From assembly GCF_025685685.1 (NCBI RefSeq), contig NZ_JAGSYH010000007.1:281084-345083 (forward strand): a stretch of DNA of 64,000 nucleotides. The letters are read 5' to 3'. Below are positions 44,901-52,161 of the stretch, piece by piece (within the stretch, counting starts at the first letter, position 1; each line of letters starts with the position of its first letter). The translations under genes were made by a program, and so were the position numbers. The DNA is from Acidicapsa dinghuensis. Lineage in GTDB: Bacteria; Acidobacteriota; Terriglobia; Terriglobales; Acidobacteriaceae. The notes under the pieces are model-generated. The model was not told the origin of the DNA and ran no database searches. It saw nothing but the letters and a program-made list of their open reading frames with translations.

Positions 44901-45554
44901 CATGTCGCTTCCCAGATACTGCCCGTTAGGGCCAGAGCCCGTCTGGTCCGTGTGCACATTGTCCTTGGCAAAGCGCAGCATCGGACGCGGAGGCGAAAAG
45001 TCGTCAAGGCCTGCTATATGCCATAAGCGCACGCTCGAATCAGTTGTCGGCTCGCGGTCAGGAGCGTAGAAGGTACGATTTTCTGTCGGGTGCTGATAAA
45101 CACCCATCTTCACGTGAAATGCTTTTTCAATGCTCGCTACTGAAGCCCAGACATCGATGACCATTCGATTGGACGTTGTTCGCGTCACCGTCATCCCATT
45201 CGCTTGGGTAAATTGAACTGCGGCATTCAAGTCGGCCTGCGTCGGCCCAAATTCATCCGTGAATTGCTGCACAGAAAGATAGCGATGGTATTGCGGACTC
45301 TGCGGATCGTTCAAATTGCGCAGTAGATCATTGAGTTCTGTCTGGTTGCGAAGAGGCAGCATGATGGCGAGCTTCAAACGCCGCGTTGCAGGTAGGGCTC
45401 GAACCAACGGAACTTGCCGCTTAGTGACCACTTCACGCGTGTGACGTGTCATGAGACGCTGTTGAGCGAGAGCATTGGGGCCAAAGAGCAGAGACGTGAA
45501 AATACAGGCTGATGCCAGAATCAGCCACCTATGGAAACAGCTTTTCTTCTCCAT
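41985..45554 (-). CDS. Secreted S53 (sedolisin/kumamolisin) protease with C-terminal repeats
   Basis: An ~1189-residue acid-type serine-carboxyl protease. After a signal peptide come an activation pro-domain (~35-190), then the S53 catalytic domain (~200-620). Catalytic residues are placed in GEPVADIVQS (Glu and Asp, four apart), SGDSGAYSLPG (oxyanion Asp) and GGTSLSTPRWAG (the nucleophile Ser). The Ca site is likely near the end of the catalytic domain (DLVTGWGSPNG). Ig-like beta domains follow (~630-830), then two copies of a ~170-residue domain (830-1010 and 1020-1189) sharing the LLGTGxxG and FxQTFSDW motifs. ATG 45554 is used for GGGAG at seven bases. It would digest extracellular proteins, best at low pH. 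Confidence 0.9.
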   Translation of the reverse strand: MEKKSCFHRWLILASACIFTSLLFGPNALAQQRLMTRHTREVVTKRQVPLVRALPATRRLKLAIMLPLRNQTELNDLLRNLNDPQSPQYHRYLSVQQFTDEFGPTQADLNAAVQFTQANGMTVTRTTSNRMVIDVWASVASIEKAFHVKMGVYQHPTENRTFYAPDREPTTDSSVRLWHIAGLDDFSPPRPMLRFAKDNVHTDQTGSGPNGQYLGSDMRAAYYGGTALTGAGQSIGIFGLNFNLSDVENYYSSIGQPFNSGTVITESIDGYDTSCGSCNDGEPVADIVQSLSMAPGANAVIEYEASNDVDTFTQMATENVAKQLSASVGWLPADPASDEPIFMEFAAQGQNLFVASGDSGAYSLPGCTGNCNPVFYPADDPYITAVGGTHITTNGSGGSWQSEISWGGTNPVLACANPTGGSSGGYSTNGFSLPAYQQLPGAVNSTNQASKTLRNIPDIAAEADCDNWWCAGGTCQGGIGGTSLSTPRWAGFMALVNEQAANKNAPPVGFLNPTVYGIGTSASYDSQFHDISSGSNDNGLGQEYFAVTGYDLVTGWGSPNGQTLINMLTPASTAPYFALSATPSTLTVAPGATGATGTIQLTSGNGFNGTVNLTANILGAPSGVTATLSPTAISGSQSSILTVSLTGSGPGGDLVLVVTGTSADGVATQPAYVKLALPTFSLSASPSAIYINQDGTANATLSVAGQNGFDGKVTFSPVTGLPSGVSALLHRDKSASTSTLELAARATTPTGPAVPLTLTGTSGDIVQSASSVTLTVSAGIGTNGSGRPIDLSSAYNLNAIYKDGTTITTGGLDGGGSAYSANVLTRDRVLNGVQFHFGPSDKPDAVGTTGQTINTPAGNFSTLQLLGTGFDGNQAAQAITVTYMDGTTAEFTQSFSDWFSPSFNTNESFAVVMPYRNLADGTKDNRPFNLYGYVFVLDSHKAVKSFTLPDDPNVVVLAATLTTTSLKDQARLDLSRKFNLAGVYSNGVTFPATGGMDGGGDGCTLPDGCADAYSSQQLGLSTNTIPSLTEKGIQFEFGPVNTVDCTTACLLNEIDLGASPGTTVHIPFDKQQPYETMTLLGTGANGSHTGTVTVHYVNGPSETFNQTFSDWCSYGANANESVAVGGIERINSDGTLSGASCNLYAYTYALDPHRKIESVTLTNTDQTSDSFVLAITLQPGDERRGWQLR

Positions 45555-45956
45555 CGGGATCTCCCTTCGATCATCTTCAGTTTGGGAACAAGGTGTCACG
45601 TTCGAGTCAGAAAGGTGGGCAGTAAGAGTTCGGCGGTTCTACTAAATAAGGGCCCTGTTTCCTGAAGCTGGACTGCGCATGGCAAAGTTTGAGTTTGTTG
45701 AGATGCCGCGTAGTTGGCGGCACTCGCTCTGGCGCGATGCCGCGGAAGGCCGGGGATATTCCTTTAGAAAGTGGGTACAGCTCATTCTTTGCACAGGGGA
45801 GTGTGCCTTCCGTGACTCAAAGAGGCTGGTCTGCAAAGCAAGCAACAGACAGGACGGTACCGGCTCCACAATGGAATCGATCCCATCCCGCCAGAACAGT
45901 AGCGGCGCACAAACGAGATTGTCAAATAAATTTAACTGCGCGGAAGAAGATGTGTC
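45555..45956. other. Intergenic region upstream of the S53 gene (no gene seen)
   Basis: About 402 bp between the S53 protease start and the stop of the ADOP permease, both on the minus strand. No coding frame here has a good start site or familiar sequence. No palindrome or clear promoter was recognised, though the S53 promoter should be here. Confidence 0.35.
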
Positions 45957-48509
45957 TCATTCAATACGCAAAGCTTGCACCGGATCGATAGACGCCGCGC
46001 GGCGCGCCGGAATGATGCTGGCAATGGCAGCCGCAAGCACCAGCACTCCAATAGCTACGCTCATGACCGGCACATTGACACTGGTGATGTCATAAAGCTG
46101 CGACTTGATGTATCTCACACAGAAGATTGCCACCGGAATGCCGATAGCAAGACCAATTACTGCCTGCAGCATCGCACCACGCATCACCATTCCAATAACG
46201 CGGCCGCGCGCCGCTCCCAGCGCCATGCGGATGCCGATCTCCGGCGTACGGCGAACGACGGTGTAAGCCGTGACACCGTAAAGCCCGATAGCCGCCAGAA
46301 GAAGCGCCAGCAAACCGAAGAGAGACGTAAGCCGCGCAATGAGCCGCTCCTCAGTAAAGCGGTCGTCAATCTGCTGCTGGAATGTCTGGAACTTCACAAT
46401 TGTCAGATTAGGATTGATGCTCGCCAGAGTAGCGCCCACGATCTTTTCAAATCCGGGAATCGGGCGGTTGGTCTGGATAACCAGAGCTCCGGCATACATG
46501 GATTGGTCTTCGTCGAGATGGTAGGTGGTGTCGTTTGCGCTGCCGGCGCGCTGCGTAAGCGGCAGAAAGTACATCGCGTGATTCTTCCAGTACACGCTCG
46601 TGTACGTGGTGTCTTCTACGACACCGACAATCTCATGCGCTCCATCCAACCCGGCCTGGCCCGGACCGGAGAAACCAAAGCGATGACCGATGGGGTTCTT
46701 ACCGCTAAAGAATTGCTTAACAAATTCCTGATTGACGACGGCGACAGGCGGCGCATTCATCGTGTCCTGCAACGTAAAGCCACGCCCCATGACAACGTGA
46801 GTGCCGACAGAGTCAAAGTACTCCGGGGTACCTTTCACCCAGGATGCACCCTTGTTCAGATCCGGCTGCCCTTGAATCTTTACGCCAGATCCCCAATTGT
46901 TCGCTTCCATCGGTGTGTAAGTTGCAAGGCCGACTTTCACAACACCGGGAATGGCGTGGAAGCTGTCTACGATCGTCTGGTAGAGAGGCTCAACCTCTGT
47001 ATTCTTGTAACCGGCCGCTTGCGGATTGATATGGGCGATGTAGCGGTTCGTTGCATCCAGCTTCATGTCCACGTTCTCAGCCTTGTTGAGGCTCTGCGCA
47101 AAGAGTCCCGCTGCAACGAGCAACACCAGCGAGAGCGCTGCCTGCAGAACAACAAGTGCACGCTGCAGAAAGGATGCTCCTTGTGCAGTGGTACGCGCAT
47201 TCGAGCGCAGTGCTTCAGCAGGCTGCGTACGCGCCGCCATCAGCGCTGGTGCAAGGCCAAAGAGAACGCCCGTAACCAGCGAAAGCGCAAAGGCAAAGCC
47301 GATAACCAGCGGCGAAGGCGAAGCCGTAACTGGCATGTTTTGCTGATTAGGAAAGGCCAGAGCCAGCAGCGCATGCGCTCCAAGATAGGAAATAGCGAGG
47401 CCAAGCAATCCGCCCGTGCACGAGAGCAGAACACTTTCCGTAAGAAGCTGTCGCACAATCCGGCTGCGTTGCGCACCAAGCGCCGAGCGGATGCAAAGCT
47501 CCGCGCGGCGGCTCATGCCACGCACCAGCAGCAGGTTGGCGATATTCGCGCATGCCACCAGAAGCACCAGCGCGGCAATCCATTGCAGCAGCTTCAGATG
47601 GTCCTTGTAATCGTCCTGCATATTCTGGATGCCACCCCCGCCCGGAGTGAGCACCACGTGCGTGCGGGGAAGAACCTCTTTGGCGCGCTTGTCGGTAAAT
47701 GTCTTGAGCGGCGCAAACTCCTGCTTCAGCAGCGTACTGGCCTTGGCCTGGAGAGTCGGTAGAGAAGTCCCAGGCTTAACGCGGCCGATGATATAGGCCC
47801 ACTGAAGGTCAGGATCGTTGAAATACGGCGCGCCGATGACTTGATCCATCGAATTCATGGGGAGGTAGTACTTCGGCGGATTGGTATCGATGCGATCCCC
47901 GTAAAACCCCTTCGGCGCGATGCCAACGATCGTAGCCGCTTTGGTATTGATGTAAAACGCGCTTCCCACCACGCTCGGATCGCCCGCAAAATCCTGCTGC
48001 CACGCGTCATAGCTCATCACCGCCGTGACCGGTGCGCCTTTCTGATCGTCGGCATCCACCAATAGCCGGCCCGCCGCCGGCGAAAGACCAAAGACCCGGA
48101 AGTAGTTTCCAGAGACGAAGGTCCCCATGACAGATTTCGCTAAAGTCTGGGCTCCGGCGCGGCGAACCGTAACAGGCCGCCATGCGTAGCCGGACTCCAT
48201 CGCAGCCAGCTCTTCAAACTCGGGCAGGTTCTTCTTGAACATGTAGTAGGTGTCTGTCGCAAAGAGCGAGTAGTCCCCGTTGTCGTTCCAGCCGCCGTTG
48301 ACGCAGCAATCATCCTGATCGCCGATGCGGACAAGAGTCTTCGGATCAGTTACCGGCAGGTTGTGGAGCATGATCGCATTGACCAGCGTGAAGATGGCCG
48401 AGTTAGCGCCGATCCCCAGCGCAAGCGTAAGCAGCACCGTAACGGTGAACCCCGGCGTCTTACGCAATTGGCGAAATGCATAATTCAGATCCTGCAGCAG
48501 TACTCTCAT
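45957..48509 (-). CDS. ADOP-family (MacB/FtsX-type) duplicated permease
   Basis: An 850-residue permease with two FtsX-like halves. The N-terminus MRVLLQDLNYAFRQLRKTPGFTVTVLLTLALGIGANSAIFTLVNAI is the hallmark of acidobacterial ADOP proteins, followed by a large periplasmic MacB-type domain (~50-300), a helix triplet near 320-440, a second periplasmic domain and the closing helices (~740-850) with LLALLLAAIGLYGVTAY and RTPEIGIRMALGAARGRVIGMV. MacB transporters couple an ATPase to drive export; no ATPase gene lies beside this one, as usual for this family. The substrate is unknown. Confidence 0.92.
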   Translation of the reverse strand: MRVLLQDLNYAFRQLRKTPGFTVTVLLTLALGIGANSAIFTLVNAIMLHNLPVTDPKTLVRIGDQDDCCVNGGWNDNGDYSLFATDTYYMFKKNLPEFEELAAMESGYAWRPVTVRRAGAQTLAKSVMGTFVSGNYFRVFGLSPAAGRLLVDADDQKGAPVTAVMSYDAWQQDFAGDPSVVGSAFYINTKAATIVGIAPKGFYGDRIDTNPPKYYLPMNSMDQVIGAPYFNDPDLQWAYIIGRVKPGTSLPTLQAKASTLLKQEFAPLKTFTDKRAKEVLPRTHVVLTPGGGGIQNMQDDYKDHLKLLQWIAALVLLVACANIANLLLVRGMSRRAELCIRSALGAQRSRIVRQLLTESVLLSCTGGLLGLAISYLGAHALLALAFPNQQNMPVTASPSPLVIGFAFALSLVTGVLFGLAPALMAARTQPAEALRSNARTTAQGASFLQRALVVLQAALSLVLLVAAGLFAQSLNKAENVDMKLDATNRYIAHINPQAAGYKNTEVEPLYQTIVDSFHAIPGVVKVGLATYTPMEANNWGSGVKIQGQPDLNKGASWVKGTPEYFDSVGTHVVMGRGFTLQDTMNAPPVAVVNQEFVKQFFSGKNPIGHRFGFSGPGQAGLDGAHEIVGVVEDTTYTSVYWKNHAMYFLPLTQRAGSANDTTYHLDEDQSMYAGALVIQTNRPIPGFEKIVGATLASINPNLTIVKFQTFQQQIDDRFTEERLIARLTSLFGLLALLLAAIGLYGVTAYTVVRRTPEIGIRMALGAARGRVIGMVMRGAMLQAVIGLAIGIPVAIFCVRYIKSQLYDITSVNVPVMSVAIGVLVLAAAIASIIPARRAASIDPVQALRIE

Positions 48510-48697
48510 CGCTTAACCTCATACACACACATCAACGTGCATATACGGAAAGCATGTCGAGTACCACGAGAATTCTGCATTAGCTGCCTGTAACGAAACA
48601 GCTTAGCAATCTCAAGATCACACACCTGCGTTCACAACCGAGCAAGAGGCGTCCAAATTCGGACACTTTCCTGCCGTGCTTTGCTCTTGTCTTTCTT

Positions 48698-48727
48698 GCT
48701 GTCATCCGCGAAGGGGATCTGTTTTTT
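48698..48727 (+). repeat. Dispersed intergenic repeat, degraded copy
   Basis: GCTGTCATCCGCGAAGGGGA followed by TCTGTTTTTT, a decayed version of the element seen at 40235-40269, in the gap between the ADOP permease and a hypothetical gene. Confidence 0.45.
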
Positions 48728-48749
48728 CTCAATCGCTCAAAGCTTCCGC

Positions 48750-49238
48750 TCAAAACTCCTCTGCCTCCAGGCTTTGAAGCGTTTCGCTTGGGTTCAGCAT
48801 AAATTTCATAGCGCGCGATTTCCTTATCGCTGTTTCAACTTCGTTGTACTCCGGAATGATCACCTCGTAAGCTTTCGTCCACGCGAGACAATCCAACGAT
48901 GTTGCCCACCGGCAAGCGCGAAAGACAAACTCCTTCGAGTATTTTGAGAGATCGATTCTGATCTCGATCTGCTCAACCTCTCGTTTCTCTTCACTGCGAT
49001 AAACCACTAGAATCGCATGGCCTCTTTCATCACCCCAAATGCGCATTTCTTTTGACCACGAAGATACCTCCGGCAATATTGTGTCGATTTCTTCTTCGAA
49101 GCCCTTCGCAGGCTGATGACACGACCACCAGGGACTATCCTCCGCAACATCCATCTCCAACTGCGCAGGCACTTCCTCGAATCTCTCCACAAGAGATTCC
49201 CTGGGAACGAGATAAAGAGAGAATTGCCAGATCGCCAT
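48750..49238 (-). CDS. Conserved hypothetical protein
   Basis: A 162-residue soluble acidic protein starting at ATG 49238 with CGGAG four bases ahead. Begins AIWQFSLYLVPRESLVERFEEVP and contains the segment HAILVVYRSEEKREVEQIEIRIDLS. I do not recognise a domain with certainty. The AT-rich base use, small size and lack of any partner are like those of immunity or accessory proteins, but that is only a guess. It stands alone between the ADOP permease and the amidohydrolase. Confidence 0.6.
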   Translation of the reverse strand: MAIWQFSLYLVPRESLVERFEEVPAQLEMDVAEDSPWWSCHQPAKGFEEEIDTILPEVSSWSKEMRIWGDERGHAILVVYRSEEKREVEQIEIRIDLSKYSKEFVFRACRWATSLDCLAWTKAYEVIIPEYNEVETAIRKSRAMKFMLNPSETLQSLEAEEF

Positions 49239-49299
49239 CAGACTCCGTTTTGCTTGGATTCGAACATCACATCAGTTCCAATCGTCGACAATCTCAGCC

Positions 49300-50613
49300 T
49301 TACTTCGCCTCCGGCCCCTTATAAACCACCCCAGCCTTCATCACAAACTTCACATCCTGGAACAGCTTCACATCCTGCAGCGGGTCGCCATCCACAGCAA
49401 TGATGTCCGCCCACTTCCCCGCATCCAGCGATCCAGCCTTATCTGTAATCCCCAGCAGCTCCGCTGCATTCACGGTCCCCGACTGAATCGCCGCCAGCGG
49501 AGTCATGTGAATATCGCGCACATACACCTCCAGCTCATGCCCGTTCAATCCATGCGGATACACCGCCGCATCCGTGCCCAGCGCAATATGCACTCCCGAC
49601 TCATACGCATGGCGGATATTCTTCTTCGCCACCGCGCTCACATCGCGCATCTTCTGCGCATAAAACGGCGGCAGCTTGCCATACTCCAACTGCCAGTCTT
49701 CGAGATACAGCGTCGGCACCAGCCACGTCCCATGCTTCTTCATCTCCGCAATCCCTGCGTCATCGATATAGCTACCATGCTCGATCGAATCAATCCCCGC
49801 CTCGCTCGCCCACAAAATGCCCTGCGCGCCATGCGCATGCGCCGCCACCTTGCGGCCAAGCCGGTGCGCATCAGCCACAATTGCCTTCAACTCTTCCAGC
49901 GTGTATTGCGAAGCCTGCGGATCGTCACCCTTCGACAACACACCACCCGTCGCGCACACCTTGATCACATCCGCCCCATACTTGATGTTCTGCCGCACCT
50001 TCTGCTGTACCGCCGCAATCCCATCCGCCACACCGTCGCCGACAATGTGGTACTGAAACGGCAGCAGATTGTCATCGCAGTGACCGCCTGTAATACCCAG
50101 CGCAGGCCCGCTCACCAGCATGTGCGGCCCTGGCACTTGGCCTGCATCAATCGCATCACGCAGATCCACGTCCACATAATCATCCGCGCCCACATTGCGT
50201 ATCGTCGTAAAGCCGGCCAGCAGCGTCTTCCTGGCATTCACCACACCATTGATCCCCTGCTTGCCATCCGTACCCGTCAGCTCTTTGTACGGATCGAACT
50301 CCGTGTTCATAGTGATGTGCGTATGCGCATCAATCAACCCCGGCGTTACCGTCATCGATCCAAGATCGACCACCTTGTCGCCCGCCTGTGACTGCACACT
50401 CGAAGTCGCGCCGATAGACACGATCCGGTCGCCCTGCACCACAATCGTCTGCGCATCCAGCGTCTTGCCCGTATGCACATCCAGCAGATGCCCGGCACGC
50501 ACCAGAGTGCGTCCCGCAGCCGCCTCCTGCGCCAGACTCATCGTTGTGATGGAAGAAAAAGAAACCGCCGAAACCACCAGCACAGAAGCAAAGGACAGAC
50601 CGCGAACACGCAT
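49300..50613 (-). CDS. Exported amidohydrolase (imidazolonepropionase/prolidase-like)
   Basis: A 437-residue metal-dependent hydrolase with a signal peptide (FASVLVVSAVSFSSITTMSLAQ). The metal-binding motifs of the amidohydrolase superfamily are in place: HxH in IDAHTHITMN, a lysine in GADVIKVCATGG (possible carbamylated Lys), HAH in KVAAHAHG, His in SIEHGSYID, and Asp in LGTDAAV. Members of this branch cleave Xaa-Pro dipeptides or cyclic amides. ATG 50613 is chosen for AGGAG at eight bases, starting at the signal peptide. It precedes an alpha/beta hydrolase gene on the same strand. Confidence 0.9.
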   Translation of the reverse strand: MRVRGLSFASVLVVSAVSFSSITTMSLAQEAAAGRTLVRAGHLLDVHTGKTLDAQTIVVQGDRIVSIGATSSVQSQAGDKVVDLGSMTVTPGLIDAHTHITMNTEFDPYKELTGTDGKQGINGVVNARKTLLAGFTTIRNVGADDYVDVDLRDAIDAGQVPGPHMLVSGPALGITGGHCDDNLLPFQYHIVGDGVADGIAAVQQKVRQNIKYGADVIKVCATGGVLSKGDDPQASQYTLEELKAIVADAHRLGRKVAAHAHGAQGILWASEAGIDSIEHGSYIDDAGIAEMKKHGTWLVPTLYLEDWQLEYGKLPPFYAQKMRDVSAVAKKNIRHAYESGVHIALGTDAAVYPHGLNGHELEVYVRDIHMTPLAAIQSGTVNAAELLGITDKAGSLDAGKWADIIAVDGDPLQDVKLFQDVKFVMKAGVVYKGPEAK

Positions 50614-50710
50614 CGCATCAACTCCTCGGGCCCTCAGGCAAAAAGTTGTAAACCGATGCAAGAGAGTGTAGCAAGGGCCGCAAATATTCCCTAGCCATAT
50701 CGCCTCTCAC

Positions 50711-50738
50711 TTGTCATCCTGAGCGAAGGATCTGCTTT
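50711..50738 (+). repeat. Dispersed intergenic repeat, copy 3
   Basis: TTGTCATCCTGAGCGAAGGA followed by TCTGCTTT between the amidohydrolase and the alpha/beta hydrolase genes. It lacks the AAAGC insertion of copies 1 and 2. Confidence 0.65.
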
Positions 50739-50829
50739 CGGAATCTGCTTGTCTGCAAGCTCAGAGGTCTTGCTTGAGACTGGTGTCTACGACTAGGCTA
50801 TGACGCACCCTCCATCGAGACTGAGCGGC

Positions 50830-51840
50830 TTACTGCATCTTAGCCAGAAACGTATTCATCTCCCGAATTACATCCGCCTCATTCGACTCGAAGATAAAGT
50901 GATCTGCATGCGGAATGCGCACCACTCGCGCAGTCGGATTGCCCGCTTCAAACGCATTCACCTGCGCCCCTACAATCGCCAGGTCATCTGCTTCAGCCTT
51001 CGCCTTCGCGGCCGCATCCAGGTCCTTCATCGGCCCCAGATTATGTGGCACCGCAAAGATCGCCAGCGCCGGACACTTCACTCCGGTGAACTGCTCCACG
51101 CCGCGCAGCACCGCTGACCCATACTCCACATCCGGCGAATCCGGCGGCGCTGGCTGGTCCTTCACAGTTTCCAGGTGCTTCTGCTGCGCCTCAAAGTCTT
51201 TCTGCAACCGCGGCAGCGTCACCTCCAGCATCTCCTTCACCATCTCCTTACGTTCCTGCGTCGACTGCGGCCCTGTAAGCTGCCACAACTCATGCCGCGC
51301 CATCGCCATGTCCATAATCGGGTCGGGATTCTCTGCCTTCGGGTCGTAATACGCATACGGATAGCCGGCATCCAGGTACACCAGCCCTGCTACACGCTCC
51401 GGAAAACGCGTCCCGATCGAGCTCAGTTCTTCTCCCGCAATCGAGTGCCCCACCAGCACCGGCTTCTCGATCTTCAGCTGATCCATTACCGTCAGCACAT
51501 CGTCCGCCAGCCGCGTGGCCGAGTAGTTGTTGCTATCCGGCTTCGGACCATCCGATTTGCCATACCCTCTGCGCGAAATTCCATACACATGGTGCGCACT
51601 CGTAAACTTCAGCGCGAACGTATCAAACACATGCGCATCGCTTCCCAACCCGGCCAGAAAGATCAGCGGAGACCCGGTCCCACCCCAATCAAGAACCTCC
51701 AGCTTCACCCCCGGCTCAACCGTGACGAACTGCACGGTATGCGATGAAGTATCCGCCGGCTTCGGAGCCGCTGCCTGCCCATGCGCCTCCACCACTGCCA
51801 TCAGCCCAACAGCCACCAGCTCGGTCCAGCGAAGTTTCAT
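50830..51840 (-). CDS. Exported alpha/beta hydrolase
   Basis: A 336-residue serine hydrolase with a signal peptide (LVAVGLMAVVEAHGQ). Oxyanion loop FLAGLGSDAHVF, the nucleophile elbow GHSIAGEE with the serine, a likely catalytic Asp in CPALAIFA-region strand and the His in ADHFIFES. The cap domain (about 180-260) is helical and charged. The substrate is not known; it could act on an ester or amide outside the cell. The microgene with heptad repeats lies 99 bp upstream on the same strand, and GH92 beyond that. Confidence 0.88.
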   Translation of the reverse strand: MKLRWTELVAVGLMAVVEAHGQAAAPKPADTSSHTVQFVTVEPGVKLEVLDWGGTGSPLIFLAGLGSDAHVFDTFALKFTSAHHVYGISRRGYGKSDGPKPDSNNYSATRLADDVLTVMDQLKIEKPVLVGHSIAGEELSSIGTRFPERVAGLVYLDAGYPYAYYDPKAENPDPIMDMAMARHELWQLTGPQSTQERKEMVKEMLEVTLPRLQKDFEAQQKHLETVKDQPAPPDSPDVEYGSAVLRGVEQFTGVKCPALAIFAVPHNLGPMKDLDAAAKAKAEADDLAIVGAQVNAFEAGNPTARVVRIPHADHFIFESNEADVIREMNTFLAKMQ

Positions 51841-51939
51841 TTCTGCCCCTTACCTCCGATCACCCTATGTAGCAAACGATATAGCGCGCCGTCAAGGAGT
51901 ACCTCCGTAGCTCACCTTGCAATTCGCGAATAGTTCTTT

Positions 51940-52143
51940 TCAGACCGAGGAGAGGGGTAACCGCATATCTATCGGCAAGAGTGCGCGCATGGCAAACCTG
52001 TTGCACACCGATTGCGCATCGTCATGCACGGATTGCCACTTGTCGCGCAGCGATTGCGCATTGCACCACGCCGATTGCGCATCGTCGGACAAATATTGCG
52101 CATCCTCACGCAAACATTGCGCAGTGAAACCCGCCCCTAACAT
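51940..52143 (-). CDS. Heptad-repeat microprotein (possible)
   Basis: A 67-residue frame from ATG 52143 whose middle is built of seven-residue repeats: AQCLRED, AQYLSDD, AQSAWCN, AQSLRDK, WQSVHDD and AQSVCNR. Hydrophobic and charged residues recur with period seven, so an amphipathic helix or coiled coil is possible. It begins 19 bp after the GH92 stop, on the same strand, so it could be read with GH92. No clear Shine-Dalgarno is close enough (GAGGA is 14 bases away). The plus-strand frame of the same repeats is less likely. No family is recognised. Confidence 0.35.
   Translation of the reverse strand: MLGAGFTAQCLREDAQYLSDDAQSAWCNAQSLRDKWQSVHDDAQSVCNRFAMRALLPIDMRLPLSSV
52010..52135. repeat. 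Six tandem copies of a 21-bp repeat
   Basis: Six units of exactly 21 bp (52010-52030, 52031-52051, 52052-52072, 52073-52093, 52094-52114, 52115-52135) share the core GATTGCGCATCGTC; the first base varies in the last two units and the sixth keeps only the first part. The period is a multiple of three, so it codes a seven-residue repeat on both strands. There are no spacers, so it is a minisatellite and not a CRISPR array. Confidence 0.85.
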
Positions 52144-52161
52144 TTCACGAGCAGCAATCCT

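Noticed and set aside
45679..46095. Plus-strand frames in the 45.6-46.0 kb gap
   Set aside because: No Shine-Dalgarno, no hydrophobic or domain pattern, and the last part lies inside the ADOP gene.
45975..47762. A 595-residue open frame on the plus strand inside the ADOP gene
   Set aside because: The protein is full of Arg/His-rich low-complexity stretches and has no motif, while the minus-strand ADOP permease is complete.
52010..52135. A possible CRISPR array
   Set aside because: Units are 21 bp, contiguous and slightly diverged with no spacers between them, and no cas gene is present in the window.
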